Shown piece after piece: positions 34,668 to 43,155 of a stretch of DNA of 64,000 bases. The stretch is from contig CAZKGM010000013.1 of NCBI GenBank assembly GCA_964552395.1, forward strand, positions 1 to 64,000, in the 5' to 3' direction. The notes under the pieces were generated by a model. That model had not been told where the DNA came from, did no database searches, and saw only the letters and a program-made list of their open reading frames with translations. Origin of the DNA: JAJDNH01 sp964552395. Its GTDB lineage: Bacteria; Acidobacteriota; Thermoanaerobaculia; Thermoanaerobaculales; Sulfomarinibacteraceae. The position numbers and the translations under genes were made by a program. Positions within the stretch are counted from its first letter, which is position 1. Every line of letters starts with the position of its first letter.

Positions 34668-35831
34668 GTGCACGTCATTGTCACAGGGGGGGGGCCGGCC
34701 GGTTGCTTTGCGGCGCTCCGCTTGCGCCAGGGGCGACCCACCTGGCGAGTGACGGTGGTCGAGCGCCGCGGTTCCGAGGCGGGCTCGCCCCGCGGCTGTG
34801 CCTTCTGTGCCGGTGTGCTGTCGGCGGAAGTGACATCGGGCCTTGAGGAGCTCGGCCTCCGGCTTCCCGAGGAGACGATTCTGAGCCGGTTGCGGGGGAT
34901 CAGGTGGTTCCTCCCGGAAGGCGATCCCGTCGTCTACCGGCCGCCGGGCGAGATGCTGCCAACCGTTTCGCGCGGAGGCCTAAGAGGCGTTCCCTCGTTC
35001 GACCACTGGCTGCAGGAGCAGGTGGTTGCGGCCGGGGCCGAGCTCCGCCGGGCCTGGGTGACCCGGGTCGACTGGGCGGACCCCGGCTGGCGGGTCGAGC
35101 TGGAAGGCGGCGAGGCGCTCGTTGGCGATCGGGCGATCCTGGCGCATGGGCTCAACGGCAAGAGCGTTGGCGGGCGGTGGGCACAGACTGTGCGCTACGC
35201 TCCACCGCGGACAGCGCGCGCCGTTCAGGCGGAGGTGACCCTCGACCCGGCGGTGCCGGAAGACGAGGTCCTGGTCTTCACTGGCTTCCATCCCGGCGTC
35301 GACTTTATCGGCGTGACTCCGAAGGGGGAAGGGCGCGCTACGCTCACCGGCATCGGACGAAACGCGGTGCGGTTGGCCGCTCGGACGCTGCTGGAGACGC
35401 CACCTCTGAGCACGTATGTCAAGCCGGCCTGCTCGTTGGAATGCTCGTGCCGCCCGCGATATGTGGAGACGGGAGGCTGGGTCGCCGCGGCTCATGGCCT
35501 GCTCGTGGCCGGCGACCTGCTCGCCAGCCGCTTCTACAAGAACGGGATCGGATCGGCGTACTACACGGGAACCACCGCCGCGGAAGCGGTCATGGAAAAC
35601 TACGGCCAGCGCTACCTGGACCGGGTCTCCCGCCGGTTCAACATGGACAACCGGGTGGCGCGGGCGCTGTTTTGGGCATGCGGCCAGATCTCTCGCCGGC
35701 CCGTTCTCCACCGAAAGCTGCGACGTTCCCGCCTCGACCGCCGTCTTGGTCCCATGGCCTGGGCGATATTCCAGGGCACCGAGCCCTATGCGAGGATTGC
35801 CCGCAGGGCGGTGATTGGAGGGTGGAAGTGA
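34668..35831 (+). CDS. FAD-dependent oxidoreductase, geranylgeranyl-reductase family
   Basis: A flavoprotein of 387 residues. The N-terminal dinucleotide-binding motif is VIVTGGGPAGCFAALRL. A Cys-rich segment (GCAFCAGVLS) stands where GGR-type flavoproteins have their substrate-loop Cys-Gly motif. The second FAD motif is LLVAGDLLASRFYKNGIGSA. Family members reduce isoprenoid double bonds or hydroxylate quinones and other hydrophobic substrates. GTG at 34668 is the only sensible start, with a weak ribosome-binding site. The next gene, a paralogue, overlaps it by four bases (GTGA). The proximity to a quinone-linked respiratory module suggests a quinone or lipid substrate, which is inference. 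Confidence 0.82.
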   Translation: MHVIVTGGGPAGCFAALRLRQGRPTWRVTVVERRGSEAGSPRGCAFCAGVLSAEVTSGLEELGLRLPEETILSRLRGIRWFLPEGDPVVYRPPGEMLPTVSRGGLRGVPSFDHWLQEQVVAAGAELRRAWVTRVDWADPGWRVELEGGEALVGDRAILAHGLNGKSVGGRWAQTVRYAPPRTARAVQAEVTLDPAVPEDEVLVFTGFHPGVDFIGVTPKGEGRATLTGIGRNAVRLAARTLLETPPLSTYVKPACSLECSCRPRYVETGGWVAAAHGLLVAGDLLASRFYKNGIGSAYYTGTTAAEAVMENYGQRYLDRVSRRFNMDNRVARALFWACGQISRRPVLHRKLRRSRLDRRLGPMAWAIFQGTEPYARIARRAVIGGWK

Positions 35832-37105
35832 CCGGCTCGCGGGGGGTTCAGCGTGGGCGTCTCGACACCGATCTCGGGAGACCGGTGGGCGCCGGGTCCG
35901 CCATAGCGGTCATCGGTGGGGGTCCCGGCGGTTGTGCCGCCGCCCTCGGGTTGCGCCGGCTCGCTCCGGAGGCCGAGGTTCTGCTCTTCGAGTATAAACA
36001 CTTCGGCGAGCACTACAACCAGTGCATGGGGGTGCTTAGCCCGCCGTTCGACCGGGTCCTTGCGGAGGCGACCGGTCTGTCGCTGCCGTCCGAGCTGGTC
36101 AAGGGCAGCGTGGACACGTACGTTCTGCACGGCAGCACGAGTTCCCTGCCGCTACATGACGAGGTGAGTGCGGAGGCGTCGCACGTGGTCCGCCGCAGCG
36201 AGTTTGACAGCTGGCTCTTCGGCAGGGTCGCGGAATCCGGGGTCGAGCTGCACGCCGAGCGCGTGACCCACCTCGAGTTCCGGCCGCAAGACGCCGTCGT
36301 CTACACCGACGGAGGGACCTACTCGGTCGATGCCGTGGTCGGCGCCTTCGGCCTGGACTCGACGCTCAGGAGGACGTTGCGGGTGAACTCTGCGTACCGT
36401 CCGCCGGCGCGGGTGGACACCATCGTCACGGTCTTTCCCGTCAAGCCGGGAGGGGAGAGCTTCGACGGCCGGGAGATTCACACCTTCCTGCCCGGACTTC
36501 CCAATGTCGAGTTCGCCGCGGTGGTTCCCAAGGGTGACCATCTCAGCGTTGTCGTTGCTGGCCGCAATGTGGGTGTTCGGCTGCTCAGGCAAGTGCTCGA
36601 GCTGTCGCAGGTCCAGGCCGTGCTGCCGGCCGACTTCGTGCTCGAGACGGCGTTCCGGGGAGGATTTCCAACCCGGCCCGCACGGCCACTGTGCGGAGAT
36701 CGCTGGGTCGTCGTTGGAGACGCCTCCGGGCTCTTGCGACCGTTCAAGGGTAAGGGAATCAACCAGGCGATCCGGAGCGGCGGTCTGGCGGCCTACTGCC
36801 TGGCCACCGGCGGCGTAGGGCGGGAGGCATTCCGGCCCCTTGCAGAGACCTTCCGGGACGTCATCTCGGATCAGCCATGGGGTTTGGCGGCGCGGCTTGC
36901 GGTTCGTGCCATCGGCAGGACCATCGGCTGGGACCCGTTCATCGCTGCGGCCAGGGATGATCCGGGGCTCCGGAGCGCCCTCTTCGATGCGGTCTCCGGC
37001 CGGTCGACTTTTCGTTCGATCCTAGGGCGATTGCTGTTCACGCCGCGGCTGTGGTCCGCCTGCCTCACCGCTCCTGTTCATGGCCGCCTGGCTTGGCGGA
37101 ACTGA
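35828..37105 (+). CDS. second FAD-dependent oxidoreductase, geranylgeranyl-reductase family
   Basis: A protein of 425 residues. The FAD motif is AVIGGGPGGCAAALGLRR, the substrate-loop motif is HYNQCMGVLSPPF, and the second FAD motif is WVVVGDASGLLRPFKGKGI. It is a distant paralogue of the preceding protein. GTG at 35828 is preceded by GGAGGG and overlaps the upstream stop. The last 41 bp overlap the 3' end of the cytochrome gene on the opposite strand, so the two converge with no terminator between them. Confidence 0.84.
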   Translation: MTGSRGVQRGRLDTDLGRPVGAGSAIAVIGGGPGGCAAALGLRRLAPEAEVLLFEYKHFGEHYNQCMGVLSPPFDRVLAEATGLSLPSELVKGSVDTYVLHGSTSSLPLHDEVSAEASHVVRRSEFDSWLFGRVAESGVELHAERVTHLEFRPQDAVVYTDGGTYSVDAVVGAFGLDSTLRRTLRVNSAYRPPARVDTIVTVFPVKPGGESFDGREIHTFLPGLPNVEFAAVVPKGDHLSVVVAGRNVGVRLLRQVLELSQVQAVLPADFVLETAFRGGFPTRPARPLCGDRWVVVGDASGLLRPFKGKGINQAIRSGGLAAYCLATGGVGREAFRPLAETFRDVISDQPWGLAARLAVRAIGRTIGWDPFIAAARDDPGLRSALFDAVSGRSTFRSILGRLLFTPRLWSACLTAPVHGRLAWRN

Positions 37106-38315
37106 GGTACAGCCAGATATCCTTGATGTCCTGGCTCCGGAACTGCGGCCACGCCAGTGCCTGCACCTCCATCCAGTGCCTCATCTGCGGGACATGGTTC
37201 CACATCGCCGTCACCAGTGCGACCGGACTGCCGAGCTCGGCCAGCTTGTCCACGGGGGGCCCGGGAGCCAGCCCGGTCCCGGCAACCGAGTGACACTGGG
37301 CGCACCCGCGTTGTGCGAAGAGTGAGCGACCGCGCTCGGCGTTGCCGCCGGTGGTGCCCGTGAAACCGACGAAGTAGATGTAGCCGAGGACGTCCGCCAT
37401 ATCCTGGCTCTGGAAGCGTGGCAGCGAAATGCCCTGGTCGGCCATCTCCCGTTCCATCGCGAAGGCGTGGTTCCACAGGGAGCCCGCCATCGCCCCCAGG
37501 TGCTTCCGCCGCGACGCCGCGAGCAGCGACGGTCCCGCGTTGCCACCGTCCAAACCGGTCCCATGACAGCGGATGCACTGCTTGCTGCGGTACAGCTGCC
37601 TGCCGTGCTCGGGGTCCGGAGGCTTCAGGTAGCGGAGGTTGGTCGAGGCGTGAGCGCCCCAGCGGCGGATGGCCGCCTGAATGTCAACCATGTCCCGATC
37701 CTGGAACACCGGCATCCGGACGCCTCGCTGCCGCTGCGCCGACCGCATCGTCGAACCCGTGTTCCACATCGCCTGTGCCAGGGGGACGGGGTTGGTCCAC
37801 TCGGCGAAGCGGTCCAGCGGCCTGCCGAGACTGCCGCCGCGGCCGCCGAGTCGGTGGCAGTCGAGGCAGTGCTTGTCCTCGAGGAGACGGCGGCCGGACT
37901 CGGGGTTGCCGGGTTCGTCGAGCAGGTTGAGGGCGTAGAGGTAGGACAGGAAGGCCTCCATCTCGTCCGGTGCGAAGCTCGGCCATGGCAGACCTTGCCG
38001 GTTGACCCGGTCCAGCATCTTGGGTGAGTGGTTCCAGAAGAAGCCCGCCAGCTCGAAGATGTCGGATGCGAGCGCGCTGCGACCCAGGTCCGGACCCTGT
38101 GCCGAACCGACGCCCCACACCGAATGGCAGCGGTCGCAGTGCTTGGCGACGAAGATCTCGTGCCCGAGAGTTGGTTGCAGCTTGGCCAGGACGGTCGGCG
38201 TGCCGGCGAGCGTGGGCGTGGCGATGAGCAGCCCCAGACCGCAGATCGGGCCGATGATCGCAGTCAGAAGCCGCCGAGCCCCGTGGGCCGGGCCGAGCCG
38301 GCACCTCTCAATCAC
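37065..38315 (-). CDS. tetrahaem cytochrome c made of four tandem monohaem repeats
   Basis: A periplasmic protein of 416 residues with a signal peptide (hydrophobic LLTAIIGPICGLGLLIA). Four CxxCH sites (CDRCH, CLDCH, CIRCH, CAQCH) occur in four repeats of about 90 residues. Each repeat continues with a W-N-x4-M motif (FWNHSPKM, MWNTGSTM, LWNHAFAM, MWNHVPQM), then P-x-F and a helix with D-M/I-x-D, YLY-like in all but the second. The Met is the likely sixth haem ligand. Repeat 2 has Thr in place of His in the motif. GTG at 38315 has GAAGGAGGT upstream and overlaps the NrfD stop. It is the last gene of the operon and probably the electron outlet or inlet of the complex. Confidence 0.9.
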   Translation of the reverse strand: MIERCRLGPAHGARRLLTAIIGPICGLGLLIATPTLAGTPTVLAKLQPTLGHEIFVAKHCDRCHSVWGVGSAQGPDLGRSALASDIFELAGFFWNHSPKMLDRVNRQGLPWPSFAPDEMEAFLSYLYALNLLDEPGNPESGRRLLEDKHCLDCHRLGGRGGSLGRPLDRFAEWTNPVPLAQAMWNTGSTMRSAQRQRGVRMPVFQDRDMVDIQAAIRRWGAHASTNLRYLKPPDPEHGRQLYRSKQCIRCHGTGLDGGNAGPSLLAASRRKHLGAMAGSLWNHAFAMEREMADQGISLPRFQSQDMADVLGYIYFVGFTGTTGGNAERGRSLFAQRGCAQCHSVAGTGLAPGPPVDKLAELGSPVALVTAMWNHVPQMRHWMEVQALAWPQFRSQDIKDIWLYLSSAKPGGHEQER

Positions 38316-39685
38316 GGTTGTACCTCCTTCGGCAGGTAGGTCCCAATCCGGTCCGCAACCTCGGCCTCGGAGGTCGCCAGTCCCTCTTCGACTTCCCAGA
38401 TCGAGACCATTGGGAACAGCTTGGCCGCCACCAGGTAGACGGTGATGAAGCCGGACAGCGTGCCGAGGGCAATTCCCCATTCGAACAGCGACGGCGCATA
38501 GGAGGCGTGCCCGATCGCCTCGAGCCGTGGGTTGACCCCGGTGACGACCACGATGTTGTACCGTTCCAGCCACATGCCAATGACGACGGCGACCCCGGCA
38601 ATGGCACAGCCGCCCGGTGTCCGTGTGCGGCGGCGGACCATCAGCACGAAGGGAATGACGAAGCACGTCGCTACCATGGCCCAGAAAGGTACCGCGAAGG
38701 CGCCCGTGAACTTGTCCCAGAAGGAGCGCATTTCGGCCACCTCATGCCCGTAGAAGGCGGTCAGGTACTCGGCTCCCGTGAAGTACAACCAGAGGCAGGT
38801 CATGACCAGGAAGAGCCGACCCAGGTACTCGAAGTGGATGTCGCGCAGGTAGTGCTCAAGATGAAAGTTCTTACGAATCAGAAACATAGAGATAAACAGT
38901 GCAGCGATGCCCGAGTAGATGGCCCCGACGACGAAGTACGGACCGAAGATCGTGGAGTGCCAGCCGGGGCGCAGGGTAAGGGCGAAAATGAAACCGATGA
39001 TGGTGTGGACGCTGATGGCCACTGGGATGACTGCGATTGCCATCCTGCCGATGACGCGCTCGAGGCGGTGGCGGAGGCGGCGGGCCCGCTCGCTGTCGTC
39101 GTCCGGGTTGGGGAAGCCGAGCGCGAGCACTCGGTACAGGCCGGGCCACTTGATACCGCTGTCCCGGATGATCGCCAGGTCGGGCAGCATCGGCAGGTAG
39201 AGGTAGACCGTCGAGGCGGTGAAGTAAACGGTAATCGACACCACGTCCCATAACAATGGCGAGCGCATGTGGGCGAAGAACAGGATGTTCAGCATGCGAT
39301 CCGGACGCCCGAGGTCAATGATCGGTTGGATCGCACCGAAACCGAGGACCAGCACGGTAATGAACTCCGCGGAGCGAGTTATCGCCCGCCGCCACTCAGC
39401 CTGTGAGACCCGCAGGATTGCCGAGATCAGCGTACCGGCATGGCTGATGCCGATGAAGAAGACGAAGTCGATGATGTAGATTCCCCAGTACACCGGGTTA
39501 TGAAGGCTGGTGACGCCGAGGCCCTGTCGGTACTGAACGACGTAGCATGCAATGCCGACGACGGTCCCCGCGAAGGCGGCCGCCAGCGCCAGCCAGTACG
39601 TGGCAGTGGTCACGACCAGTGGTCGCAGCAGGTCGCGACGGATCGGGGGGAGCGACTCCAGGCGTTGTTCAACGCTGCTCATCAT
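38312..39685 (-). CDS. NrfD-family quinone-interacting membrane subunit
   Basis: An integral membrane protein of 457 residues with about ten helices and the NrfD/PsrC/HybB/ActC pattern (NPVYWGIYIIDFVFFIGISH, SAEFITVLVLGFG). It would exchange electrons and possibly protons with the menaquinone pool. The ATG at 39685 overlaps the ferredoxin stop (ATGA) and its own stop overlaps the cytochrome start (GTGA). At this length it is close to ActC and QrcD, which have two more helices than the minimal NrfD. Confidence 0.93.
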   Translation of the reverse strand: MMSSVEQRLESLPPIRRDLLRPLVVTTATYWLALAAAFAGTVVGIACYVVQYRQGLGVTSLHNPVYWGIYIIDFVFFIGISHAGTLISAILRVSQAEWRRAITRSAEFITVLVLGFGAIQPIIDLGRPDRMLNILFFAHMRSPLLWDVVSITVYFTASTVYLYLPMLPDLAIIRDSGIKWPGLYRVLALGFPNPDDDSERARRLRHRLERVIGRMAIAVIPVAISVHTIIGFIFALTLRPGWHSTIFGPYFVVGAIYSGIAALFISMFLIRKNFHLEHYLRDIHFEYLGRLFLVMTCLWLYFTGAEYLTAFYGHEVAEMRSFWDKFTGAFAVPFWAMVATCFVIPFVLMVRRRTRTPGGCAIAGVAVVIGMWLERYNIVVVTGVNPRLEAIGHASYAPSLFEWGIALGTLSGFITVYLVAAKLFPMVSIWEVEEGLATSEAEVADRIGTYLPKEVQP

Positions 39686-40377
39686 TTCCCCTTGCGCAGG
39701 TAGATGACCTTCGGCTGCGTGCCCAGATCCTCCATCAGTCGAAACGCTCGTGGATCCTGTGCCGCGCGGTGGACCTCGTGGAGCGGGTTGTCGAGGTCGC
39801 CGAAGGTGATGGCGCGTGTCGGGCATACCTCGCTGCAGGCTGGTTGGTAATCGGACTCCCTGACCTGATCGCGGCCCTCGAAGGCCGCCTGGTCCCGGGC
39901 GAGCTGCAGGCGATGGTGGCAGAACGTGCACTTCTCGATCACGCCTTTGTACCTCACTGCCACATCCGGGTTGAGCATCTCCTCCATCGGTTGAGGCCAC
40001 TGGGGACGCTGCCAGTTGAAGTACTTGACGCCGTACGGACAGGCGTTGGCGCAGTATCGGCAGCCGATGCACCGGCCGTAGAGCTGGCCCACGATCCCGG
40101 TTTCCGCCGACAGGTAGGTCGCGTGGACCGGACAGACGCGGGTGCAAGGGGGGTTGTCGCATTGCATGCAGGGACGGGGAAGGTAGCTCACCTCGACATC
40201 CGGCATCTCGCCCTCGGACTGGACCAGGATCTTCATCCACGATTTGGTGCGACCTTGCGCCGCTTCCTCCGGTGTGGACGGTGGAATGTTGTTCTCCTGG
40301 GCACACGCTGTCTCGCAGGCGCCGCATCCCGTGCAACGCTCGAGATCGATGACCATGCCGTAGCGGGCCCTATCCAC
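39682..40377 (-). CDS. four-cluster iron-sulfur subunit
   Basis: A ferredoxin-like protein of 231 residues with sixteen cysteines arranged for four clusters: CTGCGACETAC (first at C15), CMQC...CTRVC, CIGCRYCANAC and CTFC...CSEVC. This is the DmsB/NrfC/PsrB/QrcC layout that links a catalytic-like subunit to an NrfD protein. GTG at 40377 gives the usual short lead before MVIDLERC, has GAGGTGG upstream and overlaps the preceding gene by 8 bp; the longer ORF to 40434 is less likely. No signal peptide is present, so it would cross the membrane on the Tat signal of its partner. Confidence 0.93.
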   Translation of the reverse strand: MDRARYGMVIDLERCTGCGACETACAQENNIPPSTPEEAAQGRTKSWMKILVQSEGEMPDVEVSYLPRPCMQCDNPPCTRVCPVHATYLSAETGIVGQLYGRCIGCRYCANACPYGVKYFNWQRPQWPQPMEEMLNPDVAVRYKGVIEKCTFCHHRLQLARDQAAFEGRDQVRESDYQPACSEVCPTRAITFGDLDNPLHEVHRAAQDPRAFRLMEDLGTQPKVIYLRKGK

Positions 40378-42577
40378 GATCCACCTCGAGATCGACCGGT
40401 ACACCACCGACGATCCTGGTCGGGAGTTTCCCATGCAGCTGCAGTGGGATGAGATGCGCGACAGGCCGCATGTCGTCGCCGCCGAAAAACGACGGTCCGG
40501 GACGGTGGCCGAAGCCCAGCGGCAAGCTGACGACTCCGGGCATCAAACCCGGCAGAACGGCTGCGTGCACCCGAAGCTCCTCGCCGGCCCCACCCGGAAC
40601 GCGGACCCGCACGAGATCTCCATCCGTAACGCCCAGCTCCCGAGCCGTCACCGGGTTGATCCCGGCCCAGCAATGCCAAGACTGCCCCTCGACCAGACCC
40701 GCGGTGCGCAGTGTCCACGGCACGGTGAGGGCAAGATCGGGATCGCGCGCCACCTCGAGATGAGGAGTTGCCACCAGCCGCGGCGGCTCTTCCGGAGGCG
40801 CCAGGTGTGCGTTGCCGAGCGCTTCGGGAAGCAGATCCACAAGCGCGTCTCGAGTTCCAACGCACTGGCTCCAGTTGGGAGTGCCGGTGTTGAGGTCGGC
40901 CCAGCCACCGCCCTCGGCCAGCTTCTTGATCCCGAAGCCTTCACTGTTGCCGAACCACCAGCCTCGCTCCTCCATGGCAGCGACCTGCTCGAGGCGCTCG
41001 AGGTCACCCAGCATTGCGCCGCGATTGAGCCCGGCCAGACCCGCTGCCCGGTGACCCAGGATCTCGGTGTAGCTGGCGGCCGGGAGCTCGACGCCGAGGT
41101 CGGCTGCTGCCTCCACGATCACCTCGCCCACTGCGCGGGCCTCGCCGCGCGGCTGCACGGCTGGTGCTTTCAGCAGGTAGGCGTCGAAGGGAACCCCCGG
41201 GGGCTGGGCGCAGTCGCCCCACTCCTCCAGATGCATGGCTGCCGGAAGCTGCCAATGACAGCGTACGGCGGATTCGTCGGCAAACAGGGAAAACGTGAAG
41301 CGCTGGCTGGCCTTCGCGAAGAAGCGGCCCACCGCGGAGCCGTCGCTGAAGGTAAACAGCGGGTTGGCGAGGTCGAGGATCAGTACCGCGGGCTCGACCG
41401 CATCGCCGCTTGCCACACGGCGCAACCACAGGCCGAGGGGCTGTGCCGCAGCACTCTTCCCCGGAAGGTCATTCAGCGGCAACGGAGGACGGATGACCAG
41501 ACCTCCCGGCGTCGCAATTGACCCGGAAAGCGCGTTGAGAACCAACGCTGCCCAGCCTGCCACATGGCCGTTCGCCGTCCACAGCGCTTCCTCACCCGGC
41601 ACGCAGACCGGCCGCCGCGAGGTGGACAGCATGACTCCTGCCTCGAGCAGTCGATCCTCGGGTACACCGGTAATTCGGCTTGCGCGCCGGGGGTCGAGCT
41701 GCTCCAGTATCTGGCCTGCAAGGTCCTCGAACCCGCGCGTGTGGCGGGCGAGAAACACGGCGTCGTGCGCCTGGCGCTTCAGGAGCACGTACGCCATCGC
41801 CAGCAAAACCCAGGCCTCGGTGCCGGGTCGGCACGCGAGCCACAGGTCGGCGCGTGCCGCGGTGGCGTTGAGCCGGGGCCCGACGTGGAGCCACCGCTGG
41901 GCGCCGTGGTTGGAACCCAGGACGTGCTGCGCCCACACCGGCGATGGTCCGGTAGCCAGAGCATCGAGCCCGACCGTCACTACCAGGTCGGACCGGTCCC
42001 AGTCCGCGGCCGGGGGGCTGTCCACGCCCATCGTCCATCTCGCCACCTCGGCCCAGCTTGCCTCCATGTCGTCGCCTGCCCAGAGCACGACCTCGCCGCC
42101 GATCTCTCCCAGCAAGCGACGCCAGAGGTCAATCCGCGTCGATCCGGCGAGACTACTGACCACAACGAGAGCCCTGCCCTGGCTCTCGGAGAGCGCCTTG
42201 ACGAGAGCCGTCCGGGCCGCATTCCAGGTTGTCTTCTCGATCACCCCTTTGTGGTCTGTGAGGTGGTAGGGCGATACCAGCCGGTGGGGGTGGAGACGGA
42301 GCTGGAGGGCCGAGGCGCCGAGCCGGCACAGCCCGCCCCGGTTGATGGGGTGCTCGGCAAGGCCTGCCACCGCCCGTGCATGTCCGTCGACAACGCGCAC
42401 CCGGAGCCCACAGCGGGCGGGGCACAGAGTACAGAACGAGGTCTGCTCGGTCTCCGCGTGTGGATCCCATCCACGCGGGTTCATTCCCGGCAGGAGCTCG
42501 TACGTGCGTGCGCACCCGGCCGAAGCTGCTGCGGCGCCCGCGGCGGCTGAGAGCTTGAGGAAGGTGCGGCGCTTCAT
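40370..42577 (-). CDS. Tat-exported molybdopterin-oxidoreductase-like subunit
   Basis: A protein of 735 residues. It begins with a Tat motif (MKRRTFLKLS) and a lipobox-like AGC (C22), so it may be a Tat lipoprotein. The 4Fe-4S site of the DMSO-reductase family is intact: C49, C52, C56 and C84 (FCTLCPARC ... GGLC). At the region where the family has its Mo-ligating Cys, Ser or SeCys I see no clear candidate (VLWAGDDMEASWAEV), as in QrcB and ActB, which lack molybdenum. It may therefore be a structural electron-transfer subunit; a decisive call needs a structural alignment. It starts 10 nt after the pentahaem gene, with GGAGTGGGAG upstream. Confidence 0.87.
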   Translation of the reverse strand: MKRRTFLKLSAAAGAAAASAGCARTYELLPGMNPRGWDPHAETEQTSFCTLCPARCGLRVRVVDGHARAVAGLAEHPINRGGLCRLGASALQLRLHPHRLVSPYHLTDHKGVIEKTTWNAARTALVKALSESQGRALVVVSSLAGSTRIDLWRRLLGEIGGEVVLWAGDDMEASWAEVARWTMGVDSPPAADWDRSDLVVTVGLDALATGPSPVWAQHVLGSNHGAQRWLHVGPRLNATAARADLWLACRPGTEAWVLLAMAYVLLKRQAHDAVFLARHTRGFEDLAGQILEQLDPRRASRITGVPEDRLLEAGVMLSTSRRPVCVPGEEALWTANGHVAGWAALVLNALSGSIATPGGLVIRPPLPLNDLPGKSAAAQPLGLWLRRVASGDAVEPAVLILDLANPLFTFSDGSAVGRFFAKASQRFTFSLFADESAVRCHWQLPAAMHLEEWGDCAQPPGVPFDAYLLKAPAVQPRGEARAVGEVIVEAAADLGVELPAASYTEILGHRAAGLAGLNRGAMLGDLERLEQVAAMEERGWWFGNSEGFGIKKLAEGGGWADLNTGTPNWSQCVGTRDALVDLLPEALGNAHLAPPEEPPRLVATPHLEVARDPDLALTVPWTLRTAGLVEGQSWHCWAGINPVTARELGVTDGDLVRVRVPGGAGEELRVHAAVLPGLMPGVVSLPLGFGHRPGPSFFGGDDMRPVAHLIPLQLHGKLPTRIVGGVPVDLEVDRG

Positions 42578-42587
42578 CTCCCACTCC

Positions 42588-43094
42588 TCATCGGTGGCAC
42601 GCTATGCAGTCGACGGTGACGCCACGCTGTCGGTGACAGTCGAGGCAGAACTGCATGCTGATGTGGACCAGTGGATGCCCGGGCGGAGCCGAGGACTCGG
42701 CGATCGTGCCGTGGCAGGTCTCGCAGGGGATCTTGGCCACCGTCACGTGGCGCCGGTGGCTGTAGAAGACGTGGTTCGGAAAGAGGAAGAGCTTCCGGAA
42801 CTGGGGTGGTGGGGAGAGCCTAGCCAGCTCGCGGACCTTCTGCTCCTCCGGGTTGTCCGAGAGCTTGTCCTCGTGACACTCCATGCACACCGACAGGCCG
42901 GGCAGCTGCGCGTGGAACGAGCTCTTCACGCCCGGGTGGCATGCGTCGCACTCGAGCCCGACCTCCTTGACGTGGACGGCATGCGGGAAGGCGATCGGCT
43001 GGGTCACGGCATGCGATCGGCGAAGGCCCCAGAACGACAGAATCACCGCCACCATCAGAACAGCAGCAACCAAGAGTCGGGGGCGAATCCTCAT
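42588..43094 (-). CDS. pentahaem cytochrome c, QrcA/ActA-like
   Basis: A protein of 168 residues with an N-terminal helix (LLVAAVLMVAVILSFWGL) that is either an uncleaved anchor or a signal. Five CxxCH haem sites follow (CDACH, CMECH, CETCH, CLDCH, CIACH), with extra His residues before several of them (FPHAVH, YSHRRH), as in bis-His cytochromes of the c7/c3 type. It is the first gene of the respiratory operon. ATG at 43094 is preferred over a GTG at 43127. The size and haem count fit the small multihaem subunits of Qrc or alternative complex III. Confidence 0.92.
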   Translation of the reverse strand: MRIRPRLLVAAVLMVAVILSFWGLRRSHAVTQPIAFPHAVHVKEVGLECDACHPGVKSSFHAQLPGLSVCMECHEDKLSDNPEEQKVRELARLSPPPQFRKLFLFPNHVFYSHRRHVTVAKIPCETCHGTIAESSAPPGHPLVHISMQFCLDCHRQRGVTVDCIACHR

Positions 43095-43126
43095 TCTCGA
43101 GTTCTCTTCGAAGGTCCTGAGAAGCA

Positions 43127-43155
43127 CTCTAAACGGAGCTTGAGCAACTTGTCAA
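43127..43155 (-). promoter_or_regulatory. candidate promoter of the cytochrome/NrfD operon
   Basis: On the minus strand TTGACA (plus positions 43150-43155) is followed after 17 bp by TTAGAG (43127-43132), about 33 nt before the pentahaem start. The -35 box is perfect and the -10 box weak. Confidence 0.4.

Noticed and set aside
37065..43094. Assignment as canonical alternative complex III
   Set aside because: The molybdopterin-like and FeS parts are separate genes, and ActD and ActF homologues are absent. Qrc-like is nearer, but the four-repeat cytochrome is extra, so I name it only by components.
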